A stretch of 64,000 nt of DNA from Orlajensenia stereocauli (GTDB lineage: Bacteria; Actinomycetota; Actinomycetes; Actinomycetales; Microbacteriaceae). The DNA lies in assembly GCF_039548895.1 (NCBI RefSeq), contig NZ_JBCLVG010000001.1. One strand, given 5' to 3'. The position numbers were made by a program, and so were the translations under genes. Shown piece by piece: positions 25,352 to 34,079 of this stretch (position 1 is the first letter of the stretch; each line of letters begins with the position of its first letter). Below the pieces are notes generated by a model that saw only the letters and a program-made list of their open reading frames with translations, made no database searches and was not told the DNA's origin.

Positions 25352-25648
25352 GTGATCCAGCACACAGTGAGCTTCGTCCTGCGGCATCCGAGCGATTCGA
25401 CTGAGGAGCGGGCCTTCCTGGCGGATGCAGCCGCCATCCTCCCCGCCATTCCGGGTGTCGAGAGCTTCCGCATCTCCCGTCAGGTCAGCGAGAAGAGCAC
25501 CCACGACTTCCAGTTCTCGATGGAGTTCCCGGATGCAGCTGCCTACGCCGCGTACAACGGGCACCCTGCTCACGTGCAGTTCGTCGAGACGCGCTGGGTG
25601 CCAGAAGTGGCCGACTTCCAGGAGCTGGATCTCGTTCCGTTCGAGTGA
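25352..25648 (+). CDS. Dabb (stress-responsive alpha/beta barrel) family protein
   Basis: 98 residues, the full length of one dimeric alpha/beta-barrel unit. It begins IQHTVSFVLRHPSDSTEERA and has PGVESFRISRQVS, FSMEFPDAAAYAAYNGHPAH and FVETRWVPEVADFQELD, the usual Dabb pattern. Such proteins form dimers; no reaction is assigned. GTG start on a probable leaderless message. Confidence 0.82.
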   Translation: MIQHTVSFVLRHPSDSTEERAFLADAAAILPAIPGVESFRISRQVSEKSTHDFQFSMEFPDAAAYAAYNGHPAHVQFVETRWVPEVADFQELDLVPFE

Positions 25649-25699
25649 GTAGCACCAAGTTCCCACCGCGGACTTTGTTTTGGCCTCAGCGACCGGCGC

Positions 25700-25867
25700 T
25701 CACACGAACGGATCGACCAGCGCGCTGTAACCGCAGCCGAGGCAGCGCAGCGAGATGAGCATGCCGATGTCATCGCCGCCGATCACGCCGCCGTTCATGG
25801 CATCGCCGCACTGCGGGCAGGGCTCGGGGCTCACGAACCGCGGATCGTCGCCGTCGTCGATCTCCAT
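25700..25867 (-). CDS. small zinc-ribbon protein
   Basis: 55 residues from the ATG at 25867 (MEIDDGDDPRFVSPEPCPQC). Two CxxC knuckles, CPQC and CLGC, are 24-26 residues apart and suggest a zinc ribbon. Longer starts upstream would read through the preceding small gene, whose stop lies five bases before this ATG. The two are probably one transcript. Function unknown. Confidence 0.65.
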   Translation of the reverse strand: MEIDDGDDPRFVSPEPCPQCGDAMNGGVIGGDDIGMLISLRCLGCGYSALVDPFV

Positions 25868-25872
25868 GCGAC

Positions 25873-26040
25873 TCAGCGCAGTTCGGCCAGGGCCATCGCG
25901 CCGTTGAAGACCTGGCGCACCCGCCACGACGAGACCCCGCGGTGCGCCGCGATCCGTTCGGCGGCGTCCTCGGCCTCTGCCTGCGAGTGGAAGGTGCCGA
26001 CCAGCTGCGGCTTGGTGTCGAATTCGATGACGTACTCCAC
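25873..26040 (-). CDS. small hypothetical protein (55 aa)
   Basis: A short frame starting at GTG and reading VEYVIEFDTKPQLVGTFHSQ, then AEAEDAAERIAAHRGVSSWR and VRQVFNGAMALAELR. Codon bias is high-GC at third positions throughout, which supports coding. It ends five bases before the zinc-ribbon gene. No domain recognised. The Shine-Dalgarno-like GAAGAG is directly adjacent to the GTG, so the start is uncertain. Confidence 0.5.
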   Translation of the reverse strand: MEYVIEFDTKPQLVGTFHSQAEAEDAAERIAAHRGVSSWRVRQVFNGAMALAELR

Positions 26041-26092
26041 CTCTTCAGGCTAGTCGGGCCTGCGGGAGCATCATGCCGAGTGCGCGAAACGA

Positions 26093-26124
26093 CGAAGCCC
26101 CCGATCGAGAGATCGGGGGCTTCG
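26093..26124. terminator. strong bidirectional-looking hairpin
   Basis: A perfect 14-bp stem (CGAAGCCCCCGATC against GATCGGGGGCTTCG) with a GAGA loop. It lies after the DUF805 gene and before the two small genes on the same strand, so it probably ends the DUF805 transcript. Confidence 0.75.
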
Positions 26125-26155
26125 GAGAGCGGATGCCGCAGGACGGCCGCCGGGA

Positions 26156-26623
26156 CTAGCGGCGGTCGAAGCGCGCGCCGGCCGGGTCGGACTCGAGGAT
26201 GAAGAACACGAGCACGATGATGCCGCCGACGAACGGGATGAGACCGAGGAACCAGAAGGCTCCCGAGCGGTTCGTGTCGTGCAGGCGGCGCCAGCTGATC
26301 GCGAGCGTCGGAACGAGGACGGCCAGGCCCCAGATGACGTAGATGATCGTCATGATGATGCCGAAGGGCGAGGGGTTCACCATGGCGGCACCGGTCGTGG
26401 CATCCGTCGTCACGCCTCCGCTCGTCAGGCCGACGAGCAGGAGGACATAGAGGATGGTGCTGACGATGACGAGGAAGAGGTACGACCACCAGAACTCGCT
26501 GCGGCTGGCGCGGCCCGAGAAGGTCGCGTACTTCTTGAAGAAGCGCGAGACGGCCTGGCCGAAGGAGGCTCCGTAGAGGGGAGCGTCGAGGGGAGCCGCG
26601 GGTGCGGGAGGAACTGTGGTCAT
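26156..26623 (-). CDS. DUF805 membrane protein
   Basis: 155 residues. FFKKYATFSGRASRSEFWWS followed by three or four hydrophobic helices and WRRLHDTNRSGAFWFL are diagnostic of DUF805. The family sits in the cytoplasmic membrane; its function is unknown. The N-terminal 15 residues are Pro/Ala-rich. It has its own strong terminator. Confidence 0.88.
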   Translation of the reverse strand: MTTVPPAPAAPLDAPLYGASFGQAVSRFFKKYATFSGRASRSEFWWSYLFLVIVSTILYVLLLVGLTSGGVTTDATTGAAMVNPSPFGIIMTIIYVIWGLAVLVPTLAISWRRLHDTNRSGAFWFLGLIPFVGGIIVLVFFILESDPAGARFDRR

Positions 26624-26779
26624 CGGCTGGTCTCCAGATGTGAAGGGTCAAGGCAGGTGTAGCACCCCCACGCGGTGCGTGTGGCAGACCCGAGCGTGGC
26701 AGATGAGCGCGCCTCAGGCGGGGAGGCGCGCAACGCGAGTTCACACTGGTGCGTGCCAGCAGGCTCGCAGATCCGAGGC

Positions 26780-26986
26780 TCAGACGCCCGGACCGAACAT
26801 GCCCCGGTCGATGTCGCGGTGGCGCTTGATCTCCTCCGCGGCGACGTGGGCCTCTCGCTCGGCGTCGGCATTGTCGTCGTCTCGACGGATGCCGGGCTTC
26901 GGCCGATAGAAACGCTTCCACAGCAATCGGCCGGCGATGACCAGGATCACCACCCCCGCGAGAACCGCCAGCGTCAGCCAGTCCAT
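26780..26986 (-). CDS. small single-pass membrane protein
   Basis: 68 residues from ATG at 26986: MDWLTLAVLAGVVILVIAGR is a transmembrane helix, followed by an acidic/basic soluble tail (RRDDDNADAEREAHVAAEEI). A longer frame to 27022 exists but puts charged residues before the helix. No family recognised. Isolated, with about 150 gene-free bases before the DUF805 gene in which I see nothing. Confidence 0.55.
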   Translation of the reverse strand: MDWLTLAVLAGVVILVIAGRLLWKRFYRPKPGIRRDDDNADAEREAHVAAEEIKRHRDIDRGMFGPGV

Positions 26987-27130
26987 ACCGCAGACGGTAC
27001 GCCTGTCGGCGGCATCCGACAACGGCCGGATCTCCCGTCTCTGTCATACATGTCGTTTCGCATCGGCGTCGTTCACCTCGGAGTGACAGACTGGGTCGCC
27101 AATTGCACCACTGACGATGGGATTGATCGA

Positions 27131-27691
27131 ATGGCGAAGAACAAGATCGAGAAGGCCGCCGAGAAAGCTTTGGAGAAGGCGAAGGATGCCGTCGCCGAGG
27201 CCAAGCGCACCGCGAAGAAGGCCGGCGCGAAGGCCAAGAAGCGTGCGGCCAAGATCGAGTCGGAGCTGAAGATCCACGCCGCGAAGATCGAGAAGGACGC
27301 CGCGAGGCGCGCGAAGAAGGATGCCTTCGCGAAGAAGGCGGCGCCTACGACGGCGAAGAAGGCCGCGCCAGCGAAGGCGAAGGCTGCGCCCGCGAAGACT
27401 GCGCCCACGACGGCGAAGAAGGCGACCCCCGCGACGGCGAAGAGGCCCGCGAAGGTCTCGGTGCCGAGCGAAGGCGACGTCGTGATCGTGCCTGCCGAGG
27501 CCGAGCCGGCACCGGCCGAGGTGAGCACTCCCACGAAGACCCGCGCCAGCGCCCTCGCAGGCGAGGCCGCCGAGCGGGGCGATCTCAGCGCACTCACCGT
27601 CGTGCAGCTGCGCGGCCGAGCCCGCGAGAAGGGCCTCACCGGTTACGGGAAGTTCACCAAGGCGCAACTCATCGCTTCCCTCTCGGACTGA
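27131..27691 (+). CDS. lysine/alanine-rich histone-like protein with C-terminal SAP/Rho-N domain
   Basis: 186 residues. Residues 1-115 are extremely Lys/Ala-rich, with AKKA, APAK and TTAKK repeats like the tail of histone H1 or mycobacterial HupB. A short acidic linker (EGDVVIVPAEAEPAPAE) follows. The C-terminal 35 residues (LTVVQLRGRAREKGLTGYGK, then FTKAQLIASL) match the Rho-N/SAP helix-extended-loop-helix that binds nucleic acid. Likely a nucleoid-associated protein that binds DNA through both ends (inference). Confidence 0.75.
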   Translation: MAKNKIEKAAEKALEKAKDAVAEAKRTAKKAGAKAKKRAAKIESELKIHAAKIEKDAARRAKKDAFAKKAAPTTAKKAAPAKAKAAPAKTAPTTAKKATPATAKRPAKVSVPSEGDVVIVPAEAEPAPAEVSTPTKTRASALAGEAAERGDLSALTVVQLRGRAREKGLTGYGKFTKAQLIASLSD

Positions 27692-27774
27692 CGCCGGACA
27701 TACGATCGCCCGTGGGTCGCCGCGCTGAACTCGCGGGCGCGCGCCCGTGATTCGATGCGAGTTGGAGTGAGACA

Positions 27775-30700
27775 GTGACCGCACCCCTCGCCGGAGTCCT
27801 CGATCGCGCCGCCGATGCGCCCGCGCCGCGCACTCTCCTCGATGTCCTCCGCCAGACGACGGCGCAGCATCCTGACTCCTCGGCCATCGAGGACGCTGTC
27901 GGCGCCCTGAGCTACAGGCAGCTCATGGCCGCCGTGGTGCAGTCGGCCGCCCGCCTGCACGAGGCGGGCGTGCGGCGCGGCGACAGGGTCGGCATCCGCA
28001 TGGAGTCCGGCGCGCGTGAGCTCTACATCGCCATCCTCAGCGTCATCGCGGCCGGCGCCGCCTACGTCCCCGTCGACGCCGACGACCCCCAGGAGCGCGC
28101 AGACCTCGTCTTCGGCGAGGCGGAGGTGGTGGGCGTGATCTCCGGACGCGGAGGCTTCGTGGCCACCGAGCGGCTCGGTGCGGTTCCCCATGCGGTCCGG
28201 CATGGGGCTCCGGATGCCGCGACGGACGCGCCGATCGGGGCGACGGATGCCGTCCCGACCGTTCCCCTGTTCGACGGCGCCGCGGCCCACCAGAGCACTC
28301 ACGCCACGCCCATCCTCACGTCTCCGACCGTCGACGACGACGCGTGGATCATCTTCACCTCGGGTTCGACGGGCACGCCGAAGGGTGTCGCGGTCTCGCA
28401 CCGCTCCGCGGCGGCGTTCGTCGACGCGGAGGCCGGGCTCTTCCTCCAGGGCGCCCCGCTCGGGCCCGGCGACAGGGTGCTCGCCGGACTCTCCGTGGCC
28501 TTCGACGCCTCGTGCGAGGAGATGTGGCTCGCCTGGCGCTACGGGGCCTGCCTCGTTCCGGCACCGCGCTCACTCGTGCGCTCGGGCATGGACCTCGGTC
28601 CGTGGCTCGTCACACACGGCATCACCGTCGTGTCGACGGTGCCGACCCTCGCAGCGCTCTGGCCCGTCGAGTCCCTCGAGAACGTGCGTCTCCTCATCTT
28701 CGGCGGCGAGGCGTGCCCGCCCGACCTCGCCCAGCGCCTCGCCTCTGCCGAGCGCGAGGTCTGGAACACCTATGGCCCGACCGAGGCGACGGTGGTGGCC
28801 TGCGCCGCCCTGCTCGACGGATCGGTGCCCGTGCGCATCGGGCTGCCCCTCCAGGGTTGGTCGCTCGCCGTGGTCGACGCCACTGGCAACCCCGTTGCCG
28901 ACGGCGAGGTGGGCGAGCTCATCATCGGGGGAGTCGGGCTCGCCCGCTACCTCGATCCGGCGAAGGATGCCGAGAAGTACGCCCCGTTGCCGAGCCTCGG
29001 CTGGGACCGCGCCTACCGCAGCGGCGATCTCGTTCAGTTCGACCGCGCCGGCCTCGTCTTCCAGGGAAGAGCCGACGACCAGGTGAAGGTTGGCGGCCGC
29101 CGCATCGAACTCGGCGAGGTGGAGGCTGCCGTGCAGGCGCTCCCCGGCGTCACCGGTGCCGCCGTCGCCGTGCGCCGCACCGATGCAGGCAACCAGGTGC
29201 TCGTGGGCTACATCGCCGTCGCAGACAGGGATTCCTTCGACCAGGGTGCCGCACGTGCGCGCCTCGGCGAAGAACTCCCCGCTGCCATCGTTCCGCTCCT
29301 CGCGATCGTCGACGAGCTCCCGACGCGCACCTCGGGCAAGGTCGACAAGGCGGCGCTGCCGTGGCCGCTGACCACGGAGGGCTCGGCCGACGCCGACGGC
29401 GACTCCACGACCCGGTGGCTCTCGGAGCACTGGCTGGCCGTGCTGGGAGTGCCGGCATCCGGAGCCGATGCCAGCTTCTTCGACCTGGGCGGTGGGTCGC
29501 TGTCTGCGGCTCAGCTCGTGACCCGCATCCGTGAGCGAGATCCGGAGTTCACCGTCGCCGACATCTACGACTACCCGCGCCTCGGCGCCATGGCGGCAGA
29601 GCTCGACACCCGGGTGCGCGCCCAGACCGACGATGGAGTCGCGAGCTTCCGTGAGTCGGCTCCCACTCCGCGCTCGACGCAGTGGCTGCAGACCCTGGTC
29701 GGCATTCCGCTGTTCATCCTGCGCGGGGTGCGCTGGCTGATCTTCCTGCTCTCGGCTGCGCAGATCCTGGCCTGGGTCAGTGACGACTTCGCTTTCCTGC
29801 CCGTCGTGCCGCTGTGGATGCTCGTCCTCGGCATCCTCGTCTTCGTCACCCCGTTCGGTCGCATGGCCATCGCGGTTGTCGGAGCCCGGATGCTGCTCTC
29901 CGGCGTCGAGCCCGGGGACTACGCCCGTGGCGGCTCGGTGCACATGCGCATGTGGCTCGCCGACCAGGTCGCCCACCAGATCGGCGCCGTCGGCCTCGCC
30001 GGAGCGCCCTGGGTCAGTTACTACGCCCGCGCCCTGGGCGCGAAGATCGGCCCCAACGTCGACCTGCACACCATGCCGCCCGTCACGGGCATGCTCACGA
30101 TCGGGGAGGGCGCCGCCGTCGAACCCGAGGTCGACCTCGCCGGCTACTGGATCGACGGCGACGTGGTGCGCATCGGACGCATGCGCATCGGCGCCCACAG
30201 CACCATCGGCGCGCGCAGCACGCTGCTGCCGGGTGCCCGCATCGGCAAGTACGCCGAGATCGCGCCGGGGTCGGCGGTGTTCGGGCGCGTCCCGTCCGGC
30301 CAGCGCTGGGCCGGCTCTCCCGCCGAGCGCGTCGGCCCCGCTCCGGCACGGCGCGACCGCCCGGAGCCGGCTCGCCGCACCCGCTGGCTGTGGGCCTATG
30401 CCGCGGCCTCGCTCGTGCTCTCGCTCCTGCCGATCGTCGCATTCGGTGCCGGCGGAGTCGTCATCGCCGCCGGGATGCGCGGAGCGGACGACCTGGGTGA
30501 GGCTGCGCTCGCCGCTGCAGCCTGGCTCGTCCCGGCGACCCTCGTCACCGGCGTCGTCTTCGCCGGGCTCGTCGTCGTCCTGGTGCGACTGCTCGCCATC
30601 GGGCTGAACGAGGGGCGACACCCCGTGCGCAGTCGCATCGGGTGGCAGGCGTGGAGCACCGAGCGCCTGCTCGACGCCTCCCGCACGCTGCTCTTCCCGC

Positions 30701-31797
30701 TGTACTCCAGCCTGTTCACCCCCGTCTGGCTCCGGATGCTGGGAGCGAAGGTGGGCCGTGGAGTCGAGGCGTCGACCGTGCTGCTGATCCCGTCGATGAC
30801 CACGATCGACGACCATGCCTTCCTCGCCGACGACACCATGGTGGCGTCCTATGAGCTGCAGGACGGCTGGATGGTCGTCGGACCCGCGCGCATCGGCAAG
30901 CGCGCGTTCCTCGGAAACTCGGGCATGGCGGCCCCGGGGCACAGGGTGGCGAAGGACTCGCTCGTGGCCGTGCTCTCGGTGGCGCCCGCGAAGTCGAAGG
31001 CCGGGTCGTCGTGGCTGGGCTCTCCCCCCGTGCGCCTCCGCCGCGCGAACGTGGCCGGCGACGAGACGCGCACCTACAACCCGACGCCGGGCCTGCGGCT
31101 GGCCCGCACCCTCTGGGAGCTCTGCCGCATCCTGCCCGTCTTCGTCACCTGCGGCATCGGCCTCGGGGTGTTCTTCGCGCTCGCCGTGCTCGTGGAGTCG
31201 ACGGGCCCCATCGTCACAGTGCTGCTGAGCGGCGTCGTGATGCTGGTGGCCGGCGGGGTCGCGGCATCCGTCACCTCCATCGCGAAGTGGGTGTTCGTCG
31301 GGCGCATCAGGGTGGGAGAGCATCCGCTCTGGTCGAGCTTCGTGTGGCGCACGGAGGTCTCGGACACCTTCGTCGAGATGGTCGCAGCGCCCTGGTTCGC
31401 GCAGTCGGCCGCCGGAACCCCGGCCCTCGCCGTGTGGCTGCGCACCCTCGGGGCATCGATCGGCCGTGGTGTCTGGTGCGACAGCTACTGGCTGCCCGAG
31501 GCCGACCTCGTGCGCCTCGGCGACGGATCGACCGTGAATCGCGGCTGCGTCGTGCAGACCCACCTGTTCCATGATCGAATCATGAGCATGGATGTCGTCT
31601 CGCTCGACGCTGGAGCGACCCTCGGGCCGCACAGCGTCATCCTCCCCGCCGCCCGCATCGGCGCGCACGCCACCGTCGGACCCGCCTCGCTCGTGATGCG
31701 CGGCGAGGAGGTTCCCGTCGGCAGCCGGTGGAGCGGCAACCCGATCGGACCGTGGCGCGTCGTCTCGACGGCGGACTACCACGTGCGGGTGCGGTGA
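27775..31797 (+). CDS. Pls/PosA-type non-ribosomal peptide synthetase
   Basis: 1340 residues in one membrane-bound chain. Adenylation domain 15-530: FTSGSTGTPKG (194-204), NTYGPTEAT (331-339), YRSGDL (414-419), core Lys522 in TSGKVDK. Carrier domain: DLGGGSLSA, with the phosphopantetheine Ser575. Then about six membrane helices alternate with three left-handed beta-helix blocks (about 762-855, 995-1088, 1225-1328) rich in IG(A/K/R) hexapeptides. This A-T-TM-tandem layout is that of epsilon-poly-lysine synthetase (Pls, about 1300 residues) and relatives. The expected product is a cationic homopolymer; the monomer cannot be read by eye. The stop overlaps the M1 peptidase start by one base. Confidence 0.87.
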   Translation: MTAPLAGVLDRAADAPAPRTLLDVLRQTTAQHPDSSAIEDAVGALSYRQLMAAVVQSAARLHEAGVRRGDRVGIRMESGARELYIAILSVIAAGAAYVPVDADDPQERADLVFGEAEVVGVISGRGGFVATERLGAVPHAVRHGAPDAATDAPIGATDAVPTVPLFDGAAAHQSTHATPILTSPTVDDDAWIIFTSGSTGTPKGVAVSHRSAAAFVDAEAGLFLQGAPLGPGDRVLAGLSVAFDASCEEMWLAWRYGACLVPAPRSLVRSGMDLGPWLVTHGITVVSTVPTLAALWPVESLENVRLLIFGGEACPPDLAQRLASAEREVWNTYGPTEATVVACAALLDGSVPVRIGLPLQGWSLAVVDATGNPVADGEVGELIIGGVGLARYLDPAKDAEKYAPLPSLGWDRAYRSGDLVQFDRAGLVFQGRADDQVKVGGRRIELGEVEAAVQALPGVTGAAVAVRRTDAGNQVLVGYIAVADRDSFDQGAARARLGEELPAAIVPLLAIVDELPTRTSGKVDKAALPWPLTTEGSADADGDSTTRWLSEHWLAVLGVPASGADASFFDLGGGSLSAAQLVTRIRERDPEFTVADIYDYPRLGAMAAELDTRVRAQTDDGVASFRESAPTPRSTQWLQTLVGIPLFILRGVRWLIFLLSAAQILAWVSDDFAFLPVVPLWMLVLGILVFVTPFGRMAIAVVGARMLLSGVEPGDYARGGSVHMRMWLADQVAHQIGAVGLAGAPWVSYYARALGAKIGPNVDLHTMPPVTGMLTIGEGAAVEPEVDLAGYWIDGDVVRIGRMRIGAHSTIGARSTLLPGARIGKYAEIAPGSAVFGRVPSGQRWAGSPAERVGPAPARRDRPEPARRTRWLWAYAAASLVLSLLPIVAFGAGGVVIAAGMRGADDLGEAALAAAAWLVPATLVTGVVFAGLVVVLVRLLAIGLNEGRHPVRSRIGWQAWSTERLLDASRTLLFPLYSSLFTPVWLRMLGAKVGRGVEASTVLLIPSMTTIDDHAFLADDTMVASYELQDGWMVVGPARIGKRAFLGNSGMAAPGHRVAKDSLVAVLSVAPAKSKAGSSWLGSPPVRLRRANVAGDETRTYNPTPGLRLARTLWELCRILPVFVTCGIGLGVFFALAVLVESTGPIVTVLLSGVVMLVAGGVAASVTSIAKWVFVGRIRVGEHPLWSSFVWRTEVSDTFVEMVAAPWFAQSAAGTPALAVWLRTLGASIGRGVWCDSYWLPEADLVRLGDGSTVNRGCVVQTHLFHDRIMSMDVVSLDAGATLGPHSVILPAARIGAHATVGPASLVMRGEEVPVGSRWSGNPIGPWRVVSTADYHVRVR

Positions 31798-33128
31798 TGG
31801 CTGTCGTCGGAGTCGGCGCCGAGAGCGCCGGTGATTCCTACCTGCCCGCAAGTGGCAACGGCGGGTACAGCACGCTCGGCTACGACCTCGACCTGAAGTA
31901 CCGCATCAGCACGAATCGCCTGGCCGCAGTGGCCACCATCTCGGCCGTCGCCACCCAGCAGCTCAGTCGCTTCAGCCTCGACCTCGTGGGGCTGCGGGCG
32001 TCGCGCGTGAGCATCGGCGGACGCCGGGTGGACTTCCGGCAGACCGCCACCAAGCTTCGGGTGACCCCGGTGCTGCCTCTCGTCGAGGGAGAGTCGTTCG
32101 TGGTCACCGTGGAGTACGCCGGCGCCCCGCGCCCCCGCCGCACCCGGTGGGGGACCCTCGGCTGGGAGGAGCTCGACGACGGACTCCTCGTGGCATCGCA
32201 GCCCTCGGGCGCCCCGACGTGGTTCCCGTGCAACGACCACCCGTCCGACAAGGCGAGCTACCGCATCCGTTTCGAGACCGAGGCCGCCTACCGGGTGGTC
32301 TGCAACGGGAGGCTCGCCAACTTCCGGGTGGTGGCCGGACGCGGCCAGTGGACGTACGAGCAGCCGGAGCCGACGGCCACCTACCTCGCGACAGTGCAGA
32401 TCGGGCGGTACGCGGCAACCGATCTGGGCCTCGAGGGCACCGCGGGCACGCTGTACTTCCCGCCGGCGATCGAGCGGGCGGTGCTCGCCGACTTCGCCGA
32501 CGTTCCCCGCATGGTCTCGGTCTTCGAGCAGGCGTTCGGAGAGTACCCGATGGAGTCCTACGGCGTCGTGGTGACGGCCGACGTGCTCGAGATCCCGCTG
32601 GAGGCTCAGGGCCTCGCCGTGTTCGGGTCGAATCACGCCGACGGGCGCGGGGGATCGGAGCGCCTGGTCGCCCACGAGCTCGCCCACCAGTGGTTCGGCA
32701 ACAGTGTCGGGCTCGCGGCGTGGAAGGACATCTGGCTCAACGAGGGCTTCGCCTGCTACGCCGAGTGGATCTGGTCCGAGGCCTCCGGCTCGGTGAGCGC
32801 CGACGCCCTCGCCCACCAGTACCGGGTGGAGCTCTCGCACCTGCCGACCGACCTCATCGTCGGCGATCCCGGTGCGGCGCACATGTTCGACGACCGCGTC
32901 TACAAGCGCGGGGCGCTCACCCTGCATGCTCTGCGCCTGGTCGTGGGCGACGCGGCGTTCTTCGGGGTGCTGCGCGCCTGGACCACCCTCATGCGCCACG
33001 ACACGGCGTCGACGGCGGAGTTCGTGGCGCTCGCCGAGGCCCAGACAGGTCTGGCGCTGGGCGCTCTGTTCACGGCGTGGCTGTACGAGCCCGAGCTTCC
33101 GGCTCTGCCTGCGGCCTCCGCCCGCTGA
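31797..33128 (+). CDS. M1-family zinc aminopeptidase
   Basis: 443 residues. Zinc site HELAHQWFG (293-301: His293, Glu294, His297) with third ligand Glu316 in NEGFACY. The usual GAMEN exopeptidase loop is replaced by EAQGLAVFG (269-277), as in a bacterial M1 subgroup. No signal peptide is visible. It overlaps the synthetase stop (TGATG), so the two are co-translated. In poly-lysine producers, Zn-aminopeptidases degrade or protect against the polymer. A similar trimming or immunity role is plausible here (inference). The 3' end overlaps the opposite-strand PPTase gene by 59 bp. Confidence 0.88.
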   Translation: MAVVGVGAESAGDSYLPASGNGGYSTLGYDLDLKYRISTNRLAAVATISAVATQQLSRFSLDLVGLRASRVSIGGRRVDFRQTATKLRVTPVLPLVEGESFVVTVEYAGAPRPRRTRWGTLGWEELDDGLLVASQPSGAPTWFPCNDHPSDKASYRIRFETEAAYRVVCNGRLANFRVVAGRGQWTYEQPEPTATYLATVQIGRYAATDLGLEGTAGTLYFPPAIERAVLADFADVPRMVSVFEQAFGEYPMESYGVVVTADVLEIPLEAQGLAVFGSNHADGRGGSERLVAHELAHQWFGNSVGLAAWKDIWLNEGFACYAEWIWSEASGSVSADALAHQYRVELSHLPTDLIVGDPGAAHMFDDRVYKRGALTLHALRLVVGDAAFFGVLRAWTTLMRHDTASTAEFVALAEAQTGLALGALFTAWLYEPELPALPAASAR

Positions 33129-33795
33129 GGGGGTCGGCGATGGCGACGCTCACGACGGCTCGCCTGCGGAGGCCCATGCCGATGCTCCGGTCGAGCACGG
33201 TGTAGCCGGTCTCGCTTCCGGCGACGGATGCCGTGAGCCGGCCGGCCGCGCGCTGCACCGTGACAGCTCGGGGGTCGACCAGCAGTCCCCGCCCGTCGGC
33301 CTTCAGCACGGCCTCGACGCGAGTCCAGCGGCGGAGGGTGGCGCGTGCCGTGCTGACACGTCGGGATCCCGGCTGGACCGGTACGAGCTCATCGATCGCG
33401 GTCAGGCGCTCGCGGGAGCCGGCAACGGTCTCCACGTCGATCCCGACGGCGGATCCCGCCGTGGCCGGGAGGATCACGGCGACGACGAGGTCGGTGGTGT
33501 GCGAGAGGCCGGCGTGCGGGGCGGCCGCTCCGTGCACGCTGATCCGCGGGATCCCGTGCGGTCCGCCGCAGCTCGGGCACTCCGCCTGAACCGTGATGGC
33601 CTCGAGCGGAAGGCCGAGGAGTTCCGCACTCAGCTCGCGGAGCAGCATCCGCCCGACGAGGAATCGATCGCCACCCTGCTCCGTCGTCGCGGCCTCCCAG
33701 CGCGCGCGCTCCGGCGCACTGAGGAGCTCGAGGATGCGGTGTCGTCGCTCCTGGCTCGGCGTCGACGTCTCCCAGCGCACGATGGCGCTGCTCAT
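33070..33795 (-). CDS. Sfp-type 4'-phosphopantetheinyl transferase
   Basis: 241 residues. The Mg/CoA motifs are GIDVE (118-122) and WTRVEAVLKADGRGL (157-171), equivalent to the usual W-x-x-K-E-A-x-x-K-x-x-G-x-G-L but with Val at the K of KEA. A CPSCGGPHG segment precedes the CoA site. It should load the phosphopantetheine arm onto Ser575 of the adjacent synthetase. Encoded on the opposite strand and convergent with the peptidase gene, so it has its own promoter. A 70-residue gene lies just upstream. Confidence 0.85.
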   Translation of the reverse strand: MSSAIVRWETSTPSQERRHRILELLSAPERARWEAATTEQGGDRFLVGRMLLRELSAELLGLPLEAITVQAECPSCGGPHGIPRISVHGAAAPHAGLSHTTDLVVAVILPATAGSAVGIDVETVAGSRERLTAIDELVPVQPGSRRVSTARATLRRWTRVEAVLKADGRGLLVDPRAVTVQRAAGRLTASVAGSETGYTVLDRSIGMGLRRRAVVSVAIADPLSGRRPQAEPEARARTATP

Positions 33796-33804
33796 GGGTG
33801 CGAC

Positions 33805-34017
33805 CTACGCGACCTCTTGCGTGGACTGGGCGCGCAGCTTCTGCTTGGCGCCCCGTTCGACGAGAACCGGCACGTAGGCCCGCACAGGGCGACCGTCGTA
33901 AGCGTGATGCTCACTGTCGACCACCGCCTCGATGTCGGCGCGAGGAGCATCCGGGAATCGAGTCGTCAGGCGGGACTTGATCTCCGCAACGGCCTCGTCT
34001 TCATTGGGGGATTTCAT
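33805..34017 (-). CDS. small three-helix-type protein (DUF3562-like)
   Basis: 70 residues from ATG at 34017 (MKSPNEDEAVAEIKSRLTTR). The pattern of a helix ending FPDAPRADIEAVVDSEHHAY, then GRPVRAYVPVLVERGAKQKL, resembles the three-helix dimerisation proteins of actinobacteria. It ends nine bases before the PPTase start, so it shares that transcript. Function unknown. Confidence 0.6.
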   Translation of the reverse strand: MKSPNEDEAVAEIKSRLTTRFPDAPRADIEAVVDSEHHAYDGRPVRAYVPVLVERGAKQKLRAQSTQEVA

Positions 34018-34079
34018 ATTTCGAGTGTCCAGCAACATTCTCGGCGACGCAAGATGCCCTGGGCTACATGACGGTGAAC

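Noticed and set aside
27220..27470. Repeated AAGGCG-type units in the lysine-rich gene, considered as a CRISPR-like or satellite array.
   Set aside because: Unit length varies and follows codons for AKKA and APAK; there are no constant spacers and no cas genes.
28570..31851. A minus-strand frame of about 1090 codons across the Pls-type synthetase.
   Set aside because: Its composition is Arg/Gly/His-rich without domain signatures, and it is fully antisense to a well-supported synthetase gene.
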